Source: Stieleria magnilauensis (lineage in GTDB: Bacteria > Planctomycetota > Planctomycetia > Pirellulales > Pirellulaceae). From it: 64,000 bases of DNA. Shown here piece after piece: positions 50,168 through 59,046 of the stretch. Every line of letters begins with the position of its first letter. Positions within the stretch are counted from its first letter, which is position 1. Location: contig CP036432.1 of NCBI GenBank assembly GCA_007753675.1, positions 2,020,394-2,084,393 on the forward strand, written 5' to 3'. The position numbers and the translations under genes are program-made. The notes below the pieces were generated by a model. That model worked only from the letters and a program-made list of their open reading frames with translations. It searched no databases and was not told the origin of the DNA.

Positions 50168-52732
50168 TCAGTTTTTCCGTCGTCCGCTGCTGATCAACGC
50201 GTCTTCGAGAGTTTCGTCGTGGGCCAGGACTTCGTCGGTCGTTTGCGGGTCGGCTTTGCGACAGGTCTCGGTCAAGATGTCCGCGAGATCGTCCAGCGGG
50301 TCTTCCCAGGTTTCGACGGTCGTGTTCTCCGGCGGAACATTTGCCATCTCGTCGAGAAACAAGATCATCCGCAGGCAATGACGCAGCAAAATACCTTCTT
50401 CCTTTTGGAGTTTCTTTGTCGTTACGTACTTATTGAAATCGCCGTCGTAATTGAGCAACTCTCCGACGATCCAGACCGGTCGCACGCGAACGCCCTGAAC
50501 TGTGGGATAATCATTTTGAAATAGACGATGAATCTTTTCACCGATCGTTAACGGCCAGACGCGTGGTTCTTCGAACATCACGCGGCCAAATCCGCGGTCC
50601 TTGACGTCCTCATCGTCGTCCTCGCCCCGCGCACCAAGCTCTTCCGGAGTCGCCAGGCCGAGCGTCAGCAACTGGGGATCCAGCCGCGTGGTTGCCAACG
50701 TTCCCGGCGGCATGTCTTCAATCCGCGGCATGCGTGTGAAGCGTGCGACGGTACCGGGAACTTCCAAGACGCTTTCGAGCGCCGCGATCCGTTCTTCGGG
50801 ATCCGCGGTTGCTAACAGGTCGGCCATGTAGACGCCGAACAACGGATTGATACTGCGCAGATGAACCAAACGTTCCAATCGCGAGGTCGGGGTCGCGGTC
50901 TGCGGCCGATACGCATCCAGATCATATTGCTTGACGCGCGGCTGGTCATGGTCATCTCCACCGTCAGTCTCCGGCGGTTCCGGGGCCGACTCAGGTGCCT
51001 CGTCGCGCATTTGATCCAGCAACTCACCGAACAATCCGCCCGTGCCGGATTTCGGCTCCGCGACCTTGCCCTTCTCACCGGCGATCTTCTTCTTAACCGG
51101 CGGTTTCGGTTGAAGATCGCTCGCAGACGCGGGAACCGGTTTGGGATCGAGCTGTAAATAGTCGGCTTGCCACATCGTGATCAGCATCCGATTCAGTTCC
51201 CGTTGCCCCTCTTCAATCTTCTTGGGCGTCAACAATCGCTTGGAGACCAGTTCACGCAGCGGCGCCACACTCGAATCCTTTCCCAGCATGTAAGCCAGTA
51301 ACCGCCACGGCAATTGCCCACGGCTGGCGAGGTCGGCCGAATCAGCCTCTTGCAGTTGAATGAATTGCTGTTCGGTCCAGTAGGTCTCGCCGGCGCGCCG
51401 CTTGGGCATCTTCTTCTTGAGCTGTTTCTTGGCTTTCAACAGTCCCGGATCTTTGGTGTCCTCGGGGATCGAGTCATACTTTTCACGCCACTTGTTCAGC
51501 TTGACGTCGTCTTCGTGGGCCAAGGCATACACGAATCCTCGATCGTCAAATTGTGGTCGTCCGGCGCGGCCAAAGATTTGTTGTGCCGAAGCGGTTTCGA
51601 CCAGCTTGCGTTTGTCCTTGGGGCCTTTCAGCAAACTCGGCAAAACAACACTCCGCGCGGGCAGGTTGATGCCCGCGGCGAGTGTCTCGGTGCAAACGCA
51701 CATCGCCAACAACTTGCGTTGAAACAGCTCTTCGACCATTCGACGATAGCGTGGCATGACGCCGGCGTGGTGGACCCCGACGCCGCGCATCAAAATCTGT
51801 TTCAGTTTTGGTCCCGCACCGTCCGCCATGTCGGCCGCGTTGAGGTAGTCGGCCAGTTCGGCTTGACGCTCTTTGTCGATCAGACTTTTCCCCTTGAGCA
51901 TCTCGGCGACGGTCCAGCACTGAGAGCGGGAAAAACAAAACACCAGCGATGGTGTGCGCCGAATCTCGTCATCACCGGCGGCAATCTTCTCGGCAAAGTC
52001 GTTCAAGATCTCATCGCCGATCCACTCGTACTGCAACGGCACCTTGCGTTCATCGCCGGTGACCAGTTGCAGCCGGCGGTTGTGGGCACGCGACAGCCAC
52101 GAGGTGAATTCCAGCGAGTTACCGACTGTCGCACTCAATAACATGGTGCGAATGTGCGCGGGCAGTAATGCCAACGTCAGCTCCCACACGATGCCGCGTT
52201 CGGGATCGTTGAACGAATGAAATTCATCCATCACCACCGACGTGACGTCCGAAAAATCAAACGCCTCGGGATTGAGCAACCGGTTGAGCAGGATTTCGGC
52301 GACGACGACCAGCACCGGCGCATCTCCATTGACGCGCCGATTTCCCGTCACCAGCCCGACGCTGTCGGCGGGAAACCCCCAGCGCACTGCGCTCTCTCGC
52401 AATTCATCGAGTTTCTGATCGGTCAACGCGATCAGTGGCGTGGTGTAATACATCCGCCGCCCGGTGCGGAGCGCCTCGTAAACCGCTGCTTCAGCGATCA
52501 TTGTTTTGCCGGTTCCCGTCGGCGCGCAAATCAACACGCCCTGGTCGCCGCGATCGGGGTCGCCGGCAAAGTACGCCAGCATCGCTTCTTCCTGAACCGG
52601 GTAGGGCTCATAGGGGAGCAGCGAAAAGTACTCGGTGGCAAGCGTATCGCGATCCAGGTCGCGATCGACGGTCATCTGTTTTGCTGCCGCCGAAGGGTCA
52701 ACGGCGGCCGGTTCTTCGTGATTCATGCCCAT
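50168..52732 (-). CDS. Ski2-like DEAD/DExH helicase
   Basis: The product is 854 residues from the Met at 52732 (or 852 from 52726); the frame is open further back to 52915 but this adds unlikely sequence. It has motif I CAPTGTGKTMIAEA (near residue 70), motif Ia TTPLIALTDQK, motif II MDEFHSF (near 169), motif III LLSATVG, and in the second domain VGVHHAGVMPRYRRMVEELF and QIFGRAGRPQFDDRG. This places it with Ski2/Hel308-like helicases that process RNA or DNA. A charged linker (KPPVKKKIAGEKGKVAEPKSG) and an acidic stretch divide it from a C-terminal domain of about 250 residues that I do not recognise. A spermidine-synthase-like gene lies upstream on the same strand, 56 bp away. Confidence 0.9.
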   Translation of the reverse strand: MGMNHEEPAAVDPSAAAKQMTVDRDLDRDTLATEYFSLLPYEPYPVQEEAMLAYFAGDPDRGDQGVLICAPTGTGKTMIAEAAVYEALRTGRRMYYTTPLIALTDQKLDELRESAVRWGFPADSVGLVTGNRRVNGDAPVLVVVAEILLNRLLNPEAFDFSDVTSVVMDEFHSFNDPERGIVWELTLALLPAHIRTMLLSATVGNSLEFTSWLSRAHNRRLQLVTGDERKVPLQYEWIGDEILNDFAEKIAAGDDEIRRTPSLVFCFSRSQCWTVAEMLKGKSLIDKERQAELADYLNAADMADGAGPKLKQILMRGVGVHHAGVMPRYRRMVEELFQRKLLAMCVCTETLAAGINLPARSVVLPSLLKGPKDKRKLVETASAQQIFGRAGRPQFDDRGFVYALAHEDDVKLNKWREKYDSIPEDTKDPGLLKAKKQLKKKMPKRRAGETYWTEQQFIQLQEADSADLASRGQLPWRLLAYMLGKDSSVAPLRELVSKRLLTPKKIEEGQRELNRMLITMWQADYLQLDPKPVPASASDLQPKPPVKKKIAGEKGKVAEPKSGTGGLFGELLDQMRDEAPESAPEPPETDGGDDHDQPRVKQYDLDAYRPQTATPTSRLERLVHLRSINPLFGVYMADLLATADPEERIAALESVLEVPGTVARFTRMPRIEDMPPGTLATTRLDPQLLTLGLATPEELGARGEDDDEDVKDRGFGRVMFEEPRVWPLTIGEKIHRLFQNDYPTVQGVRVRPVWIVGELLNYDGDFNKYVTTKKLQKEEGILLRHCLRMILFLDEMANVPPENTTVETWEDPLDDLADILTETCRKADPQTTDEVLAHDETLEDALISSGRRKN

Positions 52733-52788
52733 GTTGTAGCATGGCGGGGTACCGCGTTGACACGGGGCAAACAGGATTGCCCCCTCGC

Positions 52789-53496
52789 TCAATCGTTTTT
52801 CAACGCCGTGGTGCCGACGTACAACCAGTCGGTGAACGATTCCTGAACGTGTTGATTGAAATAGGTGATTGGATGAGCCGTCGAGGAGGCAAAAACGTGC
52901 TGCATCGCGTCCCAAAGCGGCGTGTGTTCATCGTAAGACCACAAGGCAAACGCCCCTTGCTCGGTTAGATGCGCCGCGGCCTTTCGTAGGCCGTCAACTT
53001 GATAAAACGAATCGTGCTTCTTTGCCAGCTGGTCTTCGGGCGAGTGATCGACGTCGATCAAAATCACGTCGAACCGTTGCTCTGTCGGCGACGCGAGCAA
53101 GAACTCATAGATGTCGCCCTCGGAGACGTTCAGACGGTTCGACGCGTTAAGTTCCTCGGCCAGCGGAGTCATTTCGTCACGCAGCCAGCCAATGACTTGC
53201 GGCAGGTACTCGATTACCTCCACGTGGTCCACTTTTTCGAACGTCAATGCGGAATGGGCGGTGTAGCCGAGCCCCAGTCCACCGACCAGCACGCGTTGAC
53301 CGCTTCCGGCGGCCTGCTGTAACGGAATGGTTGCCAATGCCCGTTCGGAATCCGTGTGCAAACTACTCATTAGAAACTCATGATTCAGCGTCACTTCCGT
53401 GACCCACTGACGCGGCTCGGACAACGTCTTACGACGCCGCAAGCAAAGGGGGCCCAAGGAAGTCTCTTCATAGGCCAGAATCTTGAGGTCGATCAC
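52789..53496 (-). CDS. Spermidine synthase-like methyltransferase-fold protein
   Basis: A 235-residue protein with the Rossmann fold of spermidine synthases and SAM methyltransferases: VLVGGLGLGYTAHSAL (nucleotide-binding loop near 70), VDHVEVIEYLPQVIGWL (acidic ribose-binding residue), GDIYEFLL and FDVILIDVDHSPED. The VDHSP segment occupies the place where spermidine synthases have their catalytic Asp. It lacks the full N-terminal beta domain. The substrate is unknown, and it may not make polyamines. It may share a transcript with the helicase gene. Confidence 0.8.
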   Translation of the reverse strand: MIDLKILAYEETSLGPLCLRRRKTLSEPRQWVTEVTLNHEFLMSSLHTDSERALATIPLQQAAGSGQRVLVGGLGLGYTAHSALTFEKVDHVEVIEYLPQVIGWLRDEMTPLAEELNASNRLNVSEGDIYEFLLASPTEQRFDVILIDVDHSPEDQLAKKHDSFYQVDGLRKAAAHLTEQGAFALWSYDEHTPLWDAMQHVFASSTAHPITYFNQHVQESFTDWLYVGTTALKND

Positions 53497-53605
53497 CGTT
53501 TCCTACCGTTGGATGGGGAGCATTGTGCCCACCCGAACCAGCGATTGGCATGGCGGTGCTCAACGAGTTTAACGCGTCAGGCGAAACATGCGGCGGCTAA
53601 ATCGT

Positions 53606-54985
53606 TCAAACCGACGCCTTTGCCGACTCTTCCGCTTCCCTGCCGATCAACTTGTTGGCCAGCATGCCCACGGTCAGCCCTTGAACGATGATCGAGAACA
53701 CGACGACGGCGTAAGTCACCGTGACCAACAGCCCCCGGTTCATCTCGACTGGCAAACTGAGCGCCAACGCGATCGAGATGCCACCCCGTAATCCGCCCCA
53801 AGCCATGATGGTTGACGTGTGCGGCGCAAACTTCAGCCGCTTGGCAAAGAACCAGACCGGCGGGATCAACGACAGGAAGCGAGAGACCAATACGATCACG
53901 ATCGCGGCCAGAGAGGCGAGAATGTACTCGGTACGCACCTCCAAGATCAACAATTCCAATCCGATCAACACGAACAGAATCGCGTTCATCAGCATGTCCA
54001 TCAGCTCCCAGAACTTGTCGACATACTGTTCGGTTTGCTTGCTCATCATCGTGCCGCGAACCGTGTCGTTGCCCACAATCAGCCCCGCGACCACGATCGC
54101 CAACGGTGCGGAGAGGTGCAAGGCATGTGCGAGCGAATAGCCGCCCATCACACAGGCCAGCGTGATCATCACTTCGATCTCATAATCGTCGATCGAACGC
54201 AGCAGCAAGAACACGATGTAGCCGAGCGCCAATCCCAGCAGGATTCCGCCAAGCACCTCCTGAACGAACAATTGAACGACGCTGCCGACAGTCATTTCGG
54301 CTTCAGCGTCGGGATCGTGGGTTTCCGCCCCCATTTCCGCCGGGGCGGTCGTATCCGTCACGGCGATCACGTTTTCGCTGGCGGCAGCGTGACCGTTGCC
54401 GTGGTCCGTCATGCCGCCGCCGGCAATGCTCATGATGGTCAAGAACACGACCACGCCGACTCCGTCATTGAACAACGATTCGCCGACAATCTTTGTCTCC
54501 AGCGCTTTCGGCACACCGGCTTTCTTCAAAATCCCCAGCACGGCAATCGGATCGGTCGGTGAAATCAAGGCACCGAACAGCAGGCAGTGAATCATTGGCA
54601 CCTCCAGGCCCATCCATCCGAATACGAAGTTGACCGATACCGCGACGATGAATGTCGATGCCAGAACCCCCAGGGTCGAAAACACGAGCACGGGCCAGCG
54701 TTGGATCCGCAATTGGTCGAAATTGGTGTGCATCGCGCCGGCGAAGAGCAAGAAACCCAGCATCACGTCCAGCAACACCGATTCAAAGTCGATCGCGCCG
54801 ATCAGACGCTCCGCGCTGGCGAGAAACACATCGGTGAACATCGAACTGGCGAACAGCACCAGGGTGAAAACGATCGCGATCACCATCAAGCCGATCGTGT
54901 TGGGCAACTTTAGCAGTTTGACGTTGACGTAGCCGAACAAGGCGGACAGCGCGATCACCGTCGATGCGATTGTGAACAATTCCAT
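53606..54985 (-). CDS. CPA1-family sodium/proton antiporter
   Basis: A 459-residue protein with about 12 membrane segments. Ion-site motifs of the CPA1 family are present: FGALISPTDPIAVLGIL and GESLFNDGVGVVVFL (the Asn-Asp pair). MAWGGLRGGISIALALSLP carries the conserved Arg of TM11. Between TM6 and TM7 there is an insert of about 45 residues, rich in His, Asp, Glu and Thr (TDHGNGHAAASENVIAVTD to DPDAEAEM), which would be an external or cytoplasmic loop. It should use the proton gradient to expel sodium. It appears monocistronic, since gaps to both same-strand neighbours exceed 50 bp. Confidence 0.92.
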   Translation of the reverse strand: MELFTIASTVIALSALFGYVNVKLLKLPNTIGLMVIAIVFTLVLFASSMFTDVFLASAERLIGAIDFESVLLDVMLGFLLFAGAMHTNFDQLRIQRWPVLVFSTLGVLASTFIVAVSVNFVFGWMGLEVPMIHCLLFGALISPTDPIAVLGILKKAGVPKALETKIVGESLFNDGVGVVVFLTIMSIAGGGMTDHGNGHAAASENVIAVTDTTAPAEMGAETHDPDAEAEMTVGSVVQLFVQEVLGGILLGLALGYIVFLLLRSIDDYEIEVMITLACVMGGYSLAHALHLSAPLAIVVAGLIVGNDTVRGTMMSKQTEQYVDKFWELMDMLMNAILFVLIGLELLILEVRTEYILASLAAIVIVLVSRFLSLIPPVWFFAKRLKFAPHTSTIMAWGGLRGGISIALALSLPVEMNRGLLVTVTYAVVVFSIIVQGLTVGMLANKLIGREAEESAKASV

Positions 54986-55039
54986 CGTCTGTTGATTCCT
55001 TCAAAATGAGTCATTGCACTCGCACGCGAGCGTGACAGT

Positions 55040-58000
55040 TCAGGGTTGCACCTCGACGGTCGGATTCCCGAAAACGACGAAAGGAGCCCACTGGCGAATC
55101 GGCAATCGTCGCGACGAGCCTGTACCACTTTCGCGGATGCCCTGCTTGATCAAGCTCACTTTTGCCAACCGAACCGCCTCAGACACATCGGCACCATCGA
55201 TCAGCAGGTGACGATAAAAGTGCTGCATCAACGCAATCGTCGACAGATTCTCGATACTCCAAAGCGTTGTCACCGAAGATTCAGCTCCTGCCGTGGCCAG
55301 CGCCCGCTGCAATGAGAGTAGTCCTTCACCCGGCGCCTCGGTTCCCGCCGCCGTATCGCAGGCGGACAGCACAACCAATTTTGCGTGGGTGAAGTCTAAC
55401 ATGGCTAGTTCGTCCGCCCAGAGGACCCCATTTCCTTCGTCGGCAGCGTTGATTCCGCGATTGGCATTGGAGACGGCAAGCCCGGCGCGACTGGTCGGAT
55501 GACGGTCCTGGGAGTCGACTCCTGAATCTTCGATCGGCAAATAGAACCCGTGCGATAGAATGTGAACCACGCCGGCGCCGGGAACTCGATCGCGAATCAT
55601 CGCCTCCGTCGCGTTCTGACCGGTCAATCGTACGATTTCCGACCCGGCCATCTGGCGATCAAACATTTCCGCGATCGAGGCCAACTCCCGATTGGCCTCC
55701 GCGAGTTCACTGAAGTAGTAGCGAGCCGACCGCAAGTTCTTCACGTCACCATAATCGATGTCACCGACCAACAATAACATGTTCGGGCGATCGTCGATTG
55801 ACTCGCTGCCCGGGTCGCCTTGAATCATCAACCGGGGCGCGATGGTGTAAGAAATGGCACAGGATTCCACCAAATAGTGACCGCCCTGCTCCGTCGGCAA
55901 TGCCGACAGTGGACACTGGGTGAGCGGACCATCGGGCGAAACAAACACACGCGCGGGAGTTTCCCCCGAGGGAAAAAGTGGGTCCCAAACCAGTTGCCGA
56001 AGCTCTTCACCGAGTTGGTCAATCGTATGTTCATCGTCACCGGTGACGCTCGACCCGCCCCCTCGCGAGCCGGATTTGATCGCGTCGACCCACTGCTTCG
56101 TCTTCTCCTCAATGGGAGCCGCGGGGCCCAAACGAACAAATTCAATCTCACGATGATCGGAGTAGATAAACGCCCCCAGTTCCATCTCGTCGCGACCTCG
56201 AAGTGTGGCCAACAACGACGGACGGAGAAAGTGGACGAAGTCGATCACGACGGTACCCGGCGGAAGTGTCCCAAGTATCGCCGCCACGCCATCCATTTCG
56301 TACGAACTCGCAGACCATGGTCCGAAGGTGGATGGCCCTTTCTCTGCGATCCGTTTAAGGATTTCATCGCGAGTGGCGACAAGCTGGTCGATTTCAACGT
56401 CCTTTGTGTTCTCAGTGTCACCAAGAAGTCCCGCCAAACGACTCGTCACGTCCTGCAATTGCTGGACTTCCTTTTTTAGCTTCGGATTTCGCCGGACCGT
56501 TGCTTGGGCACGCTGATACTGCAGCAGGTTGCCCTTGGCTGCCAGGACCATGTGATAGCCATCTTTGACTTTCAGCAGGCCGTTGCGGACGAGCAACATG
56601 ATCCGATCGAGCGATTTGCGATCCACCGCCGAACGTTCAAATTGCTCCGCGGCCGAATACACCTGGAACAGGGTTTGCCTCCGGACGTCTTCGAACGCGA
56701 TCATTTCTCGCACAAGACGACCGGCCCCGACGGAATCGCGAATCCCGACACGCGTTTTCAATTCGGAATCCAAGACCGCGTAGTGGGGTCGGCTGTTGCG
56801 TCCAAATAGTTCAATCGCAAGTTGTTTGGCGTGTTGATGCTTTTCCAGTGCTTCCTCCGTCCGATTCTCCCACAACAATTGGATCGCTTCTGAGAATGCG
56901 ACGTCGTACTTTGCCGTTGCATCTTCACCGCCCGATTTTTCCAGGATCCTGCGTTGCTCGTCCAGCAACTGTTTCGCTTTGCGCGCCTCTCCCATGGCTC
57001 GATAAGTATCCGCCAAGTGGGTGCGAATGCTCTGAGAGAGTGGACCGAAATTACGATCCTGCTTGACGAGAATTGCCTGGGCGCGATTGAGCGAATCGAG
57101 TGCGTCTCGAAAGCGTCCCACGCGTTTGAGATGTCGTCCGTACAAGTGCAAGCCCAAGGCATACTCATAGCTCTCGGACCGCTCATCGCTTTCCATCAGG
57201 GTGTTTGCTTGGTCGAACAGCCGATCGGCCTCTTCTTTTCTCTGCACGATGCTATAGATCGAAGCAAGCTGGTACGCTGCGGTCGCAGAACACAAATGTT
57301 CTTTCCCATAGAGCCGCTCAGTCGTCTCAAAAACCTCTTTCAGCAACTGAAGTGCGCGCCCGGCATCCCCACCGTTCGACGCTCTGATCGCGAGATTTGT
57401 CTTCAGCGAAAGAGTCTTGGAGTGATCATTGCCGAGATGTTTCAAGCAGGCTTGATACAGTTCTTTCTCCTGTGCCAGCGGTGTCGCCCCCCCTTTTTGC
57501 CTGATATCAGCAAGTCGGGTATAGAACTGGTCGATGTCGATCAATGCCTGCTTTTTCGCTGCATCGGCACTGTTGATCAGCTTGGCATAACTGAGTTCGT
57601 CAAGATAATACTGATAGCGTTCTGATTGGCCGTCCCGGAACATCGTTTGAATCTCAAGAAATTCCTCGAGATGTCGCTGATAGGTTTCATAGTCAGACTC
57701 CGTATGAGCCTGTGTTGCCCAGCGTTGCAAGGTATTTCCGGCAAGCGTCAACGCCTGCTTTGAATGCTCACAGTCGCAACCAGCCAATTGCATTAATTTC
57801 ATCAAGTCCTTGACCATTTCGCCATCGTCGCTGACGGCGTTTTCGCCACGGGACGCGGCGTCGCAAGCGAGGATCCGCGACCGAATGGCTTCGGGATGGT
57901 CGTTGCCGAAGGAAATCGAGAAAACATGAGCGGCTTCTCGATACGTTTTCGCAGCGTCTTCCAGTCGAGACTGCTGGTCGTAACATTCGGCAAGGGACTG

Positions 58001-58837
58001 AAGCTCGACACCGCTGGCGTAATAGTTTTCGCCAAAGTGTTCGTCAAACAACTTCAACTGGTCACGCAGAAAGCTTTCTCTGGCGGAGTGTAAACCGAGT
58101 CGCTCGGAGGAAGCCGCGCGCGTCTTCAGACGGTTGATCTCTTCGTGCACTTCGGCCTGTTCGGGCGTCTGCCGCGTCTCGGTTCCCGAAAATCGGATGG
58201 TCTGCAAGGCAACCTTGCTGTTGCGTTGGCCGACGACCACTGCGTGACACCAAGCACCAAGACAACCGCTGAATGCCGTCCCCACCGACTCGTCGTCGCG
58301 AAAAACATGTAGCACGCCGGCTTTGTACTTCAGCTTCCATTGCGTCTGGATTGTTTGACTTTGTACCGGCGGAAATCGCCGCAAGAAGTGCGGGCTCGGT
58401 TTGGACCGGCCATCGACGCTACGCAGGTCCGCCAATTCAACTTGCTCGGACCAGTTGTCGTCCGATTTCCGGCGAACAATGGCGACAATGATTTGACGGC
58501 CCCCTGAAAAGGCGAAGTGAATTTGGGTCGCGGCATCGCCTTGCTGATTCGGGTCTGGCGTCAGATCAATCGCAACCTCGAAATCCGCTTCAGACTTCAC
58601 ACGTCGGACGATCGATGCTCCCGACATGAGTGTGAGCGAGGAATCCGCCCACCGTGCGTTTCCGTTGACCTGGTAGTCCGCTCTCGTATCGACGGAAAAA
58701 TCGTCTTCGAAAGCCGCCGGAAATTGCTCGCTCTGCTCCTCTCCGTACGTGCTGCACGACGTCGGCCACAGGAGCAGTGTTGTCAACAAGCAGCCAAAGC
58801 ATTGGTTTAGGAGCGGAATTCGGCGTGAGGGAGTCAT
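55040..58837 (-). CDS. Exported lectin-like/TPR/CHAT protease protein
   Basis: A 1265-residue protein from the ATG at 58837. It has an N-terminal signal segment (LLNQCFGCLLTTLLLWPTSC), a beta-sandwich region at about 40-220 that resembles a concanavalin/LamG-type fold (FEDDFSVDTRADYQVNGNA, later WKLKYKAGVLHVFRDDE), a long TPR-like helical region at about 240-800, and a C-terminal CHAT domain. The caspase-type dyad is present: His in VVHILSHGFYL (near residue 1094) and Cys in LVVLSACDTAAG (near 1160), so it should be an active peptidase. The start was chosen for the signal segment, since the frame is open to 59002. Its upstream neighbour on the same strand is a giant kinase-WD40 gene, 209 bp away. 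Confidence 0.88.
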   Translation of the reverse strand: MTPSRRIPLLNQCFGCLLTTLLLWPTSCSTYGEEQSEQFPAAFEDDFSVDTRADYQVNGNARWADSSLTLMSGASIVRRVKSEADFEVAIDLTPDPNQQGDAATQIHFAFSGGRQIIVAIVRRKSDDNWSEQVELADLRSVDGRSKPSPHFLRRFPPVQSQTIQTQWKLKYKAGVLHVFRDDESVGTAFSGCLGAWCHAVVVGQRNSKVALQTIRFSGTETRQTPEQAEVHEEINRLKTRAASSERLGLHSARESFLRDQLKLFDEHFGENYYASGVELQSLAECYDQQSRLEDAAKTYREAAHVFSISFGNDHPEAIRSRILACDAASRGENAVSDDGEMVKDLMKLMQLAGCDCEHSKQALTLAGNTLQRWATQAHTESDYETYQRHLEEFLEIQTMFRDGQSERYQYYLDELSYAKLINSADAAKKQALIDIDQFYTRLADIRQKGGATPLAQEKELYQACLKHLGNDHSKTLSLKTNLAIRASNGGDAGRALQLLKEVFETTERLYGKEHLCSATAAYQLASIYSIVQRKEEADRLFDQANTLMESDERSESYEYALGLHLYGRHLKRVGRFRDALDSLNRAQAILVKQDRNFGPLSQSIRTHLADTYRAMGEARKAKQLLDEQRRILEKSGGEDATAKYDVAFSEAIQLLWENRTEEALEKHQHAKQLAIELFGRNSRPHYAVLDSELKTRVGIRDSVGAGRLVREMIAFEDVRRQTLFQVYSAAEQFERSAVDRKSLDRIMLLVRNGLLKVKDGYHMVLAAKGNLLQYQRAQATVRRNPKLKKEVQQLQDVTSRLAGLLGDTENTKDVEIDQLVATRDEILKRIAEKGPSTFGPWSASSYEMDGVAAILGTLPPGTVVIDFVHFLRPSLLATLRGRDEMELGAFIYSDHREIEFVRLGPAAPIEEKTKQWVDAIKSGSRGGGSSVTGDDEHTIDQLGEELRQLVWDPLFPSGETPARVFVSPDGPLTQCPLSALPTEQGGHYLVESCAISYTIAPRLMIQGDPGSESIDDRPNMLLLVGDIDYGDVKNLRSARYYFSELAEANRELASIAEMFDRQMAGSEIVRLTGQNATEAMIRDRVPGAGVVHILSHGFYLPIEDSGVDSQDRHPTSRAGLAVSNANRGINAADEGNGVLWADELAMLDFTHAKLVVLSACDTAAGTEAPGEGLLSLQRALATAGAESSVTTLWSIENLSTIALMQHFYRHLLIDGADVSEAVRLAKVSLIKQGIRESGTGSSRRLPIRQWAPFVVFGNPTVEVQP

Positions 58838-59046
58838 GAGAGCGGATTGTCCTGAACGTCTTGAGTGGTCGCGATCGCGGCGTAAGACTTTAGCATGCCG
58901 ATTGTGGGTTTGGGGTTGGGGTTGTCGGGTGGAAAACAGGTCCCGCGGTGTGTTGCGGTGCGATGAAATGACCACTGAGCCCACCGATGGATTGACCGAC
59001 AAATTGCTGGTGTGCGTCGTCCAGATTCAATCTTAGGAAGAACGCA
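58838..59046. other. 209-bp gap between kinase and CHAT genes
   Basis: Contains the second copy of a 21-bp dispersed repeat at 58966-58986. I found no terminator hairpin, so the two genes could be co-transcribed. Confidence 0.4.
58966..58986 (+). repeat. Dispersed 21-bp repeat, copy 2
   Basis: Exact match to 1660-1680. Here the long palindrome that follows copy 1 is absent; the sequence continues ATGGATTGACC. Confidence 0.7.

Noticed and set aside
50168-54985. Helicase, methyltransferase-like protein and antiporter as a defence island
   Set aside because: The helicase resembles ordinary Ski2-type housekeeping helicases and the others have common cellular roles; there is no nuclease, toxin or other defence marker.
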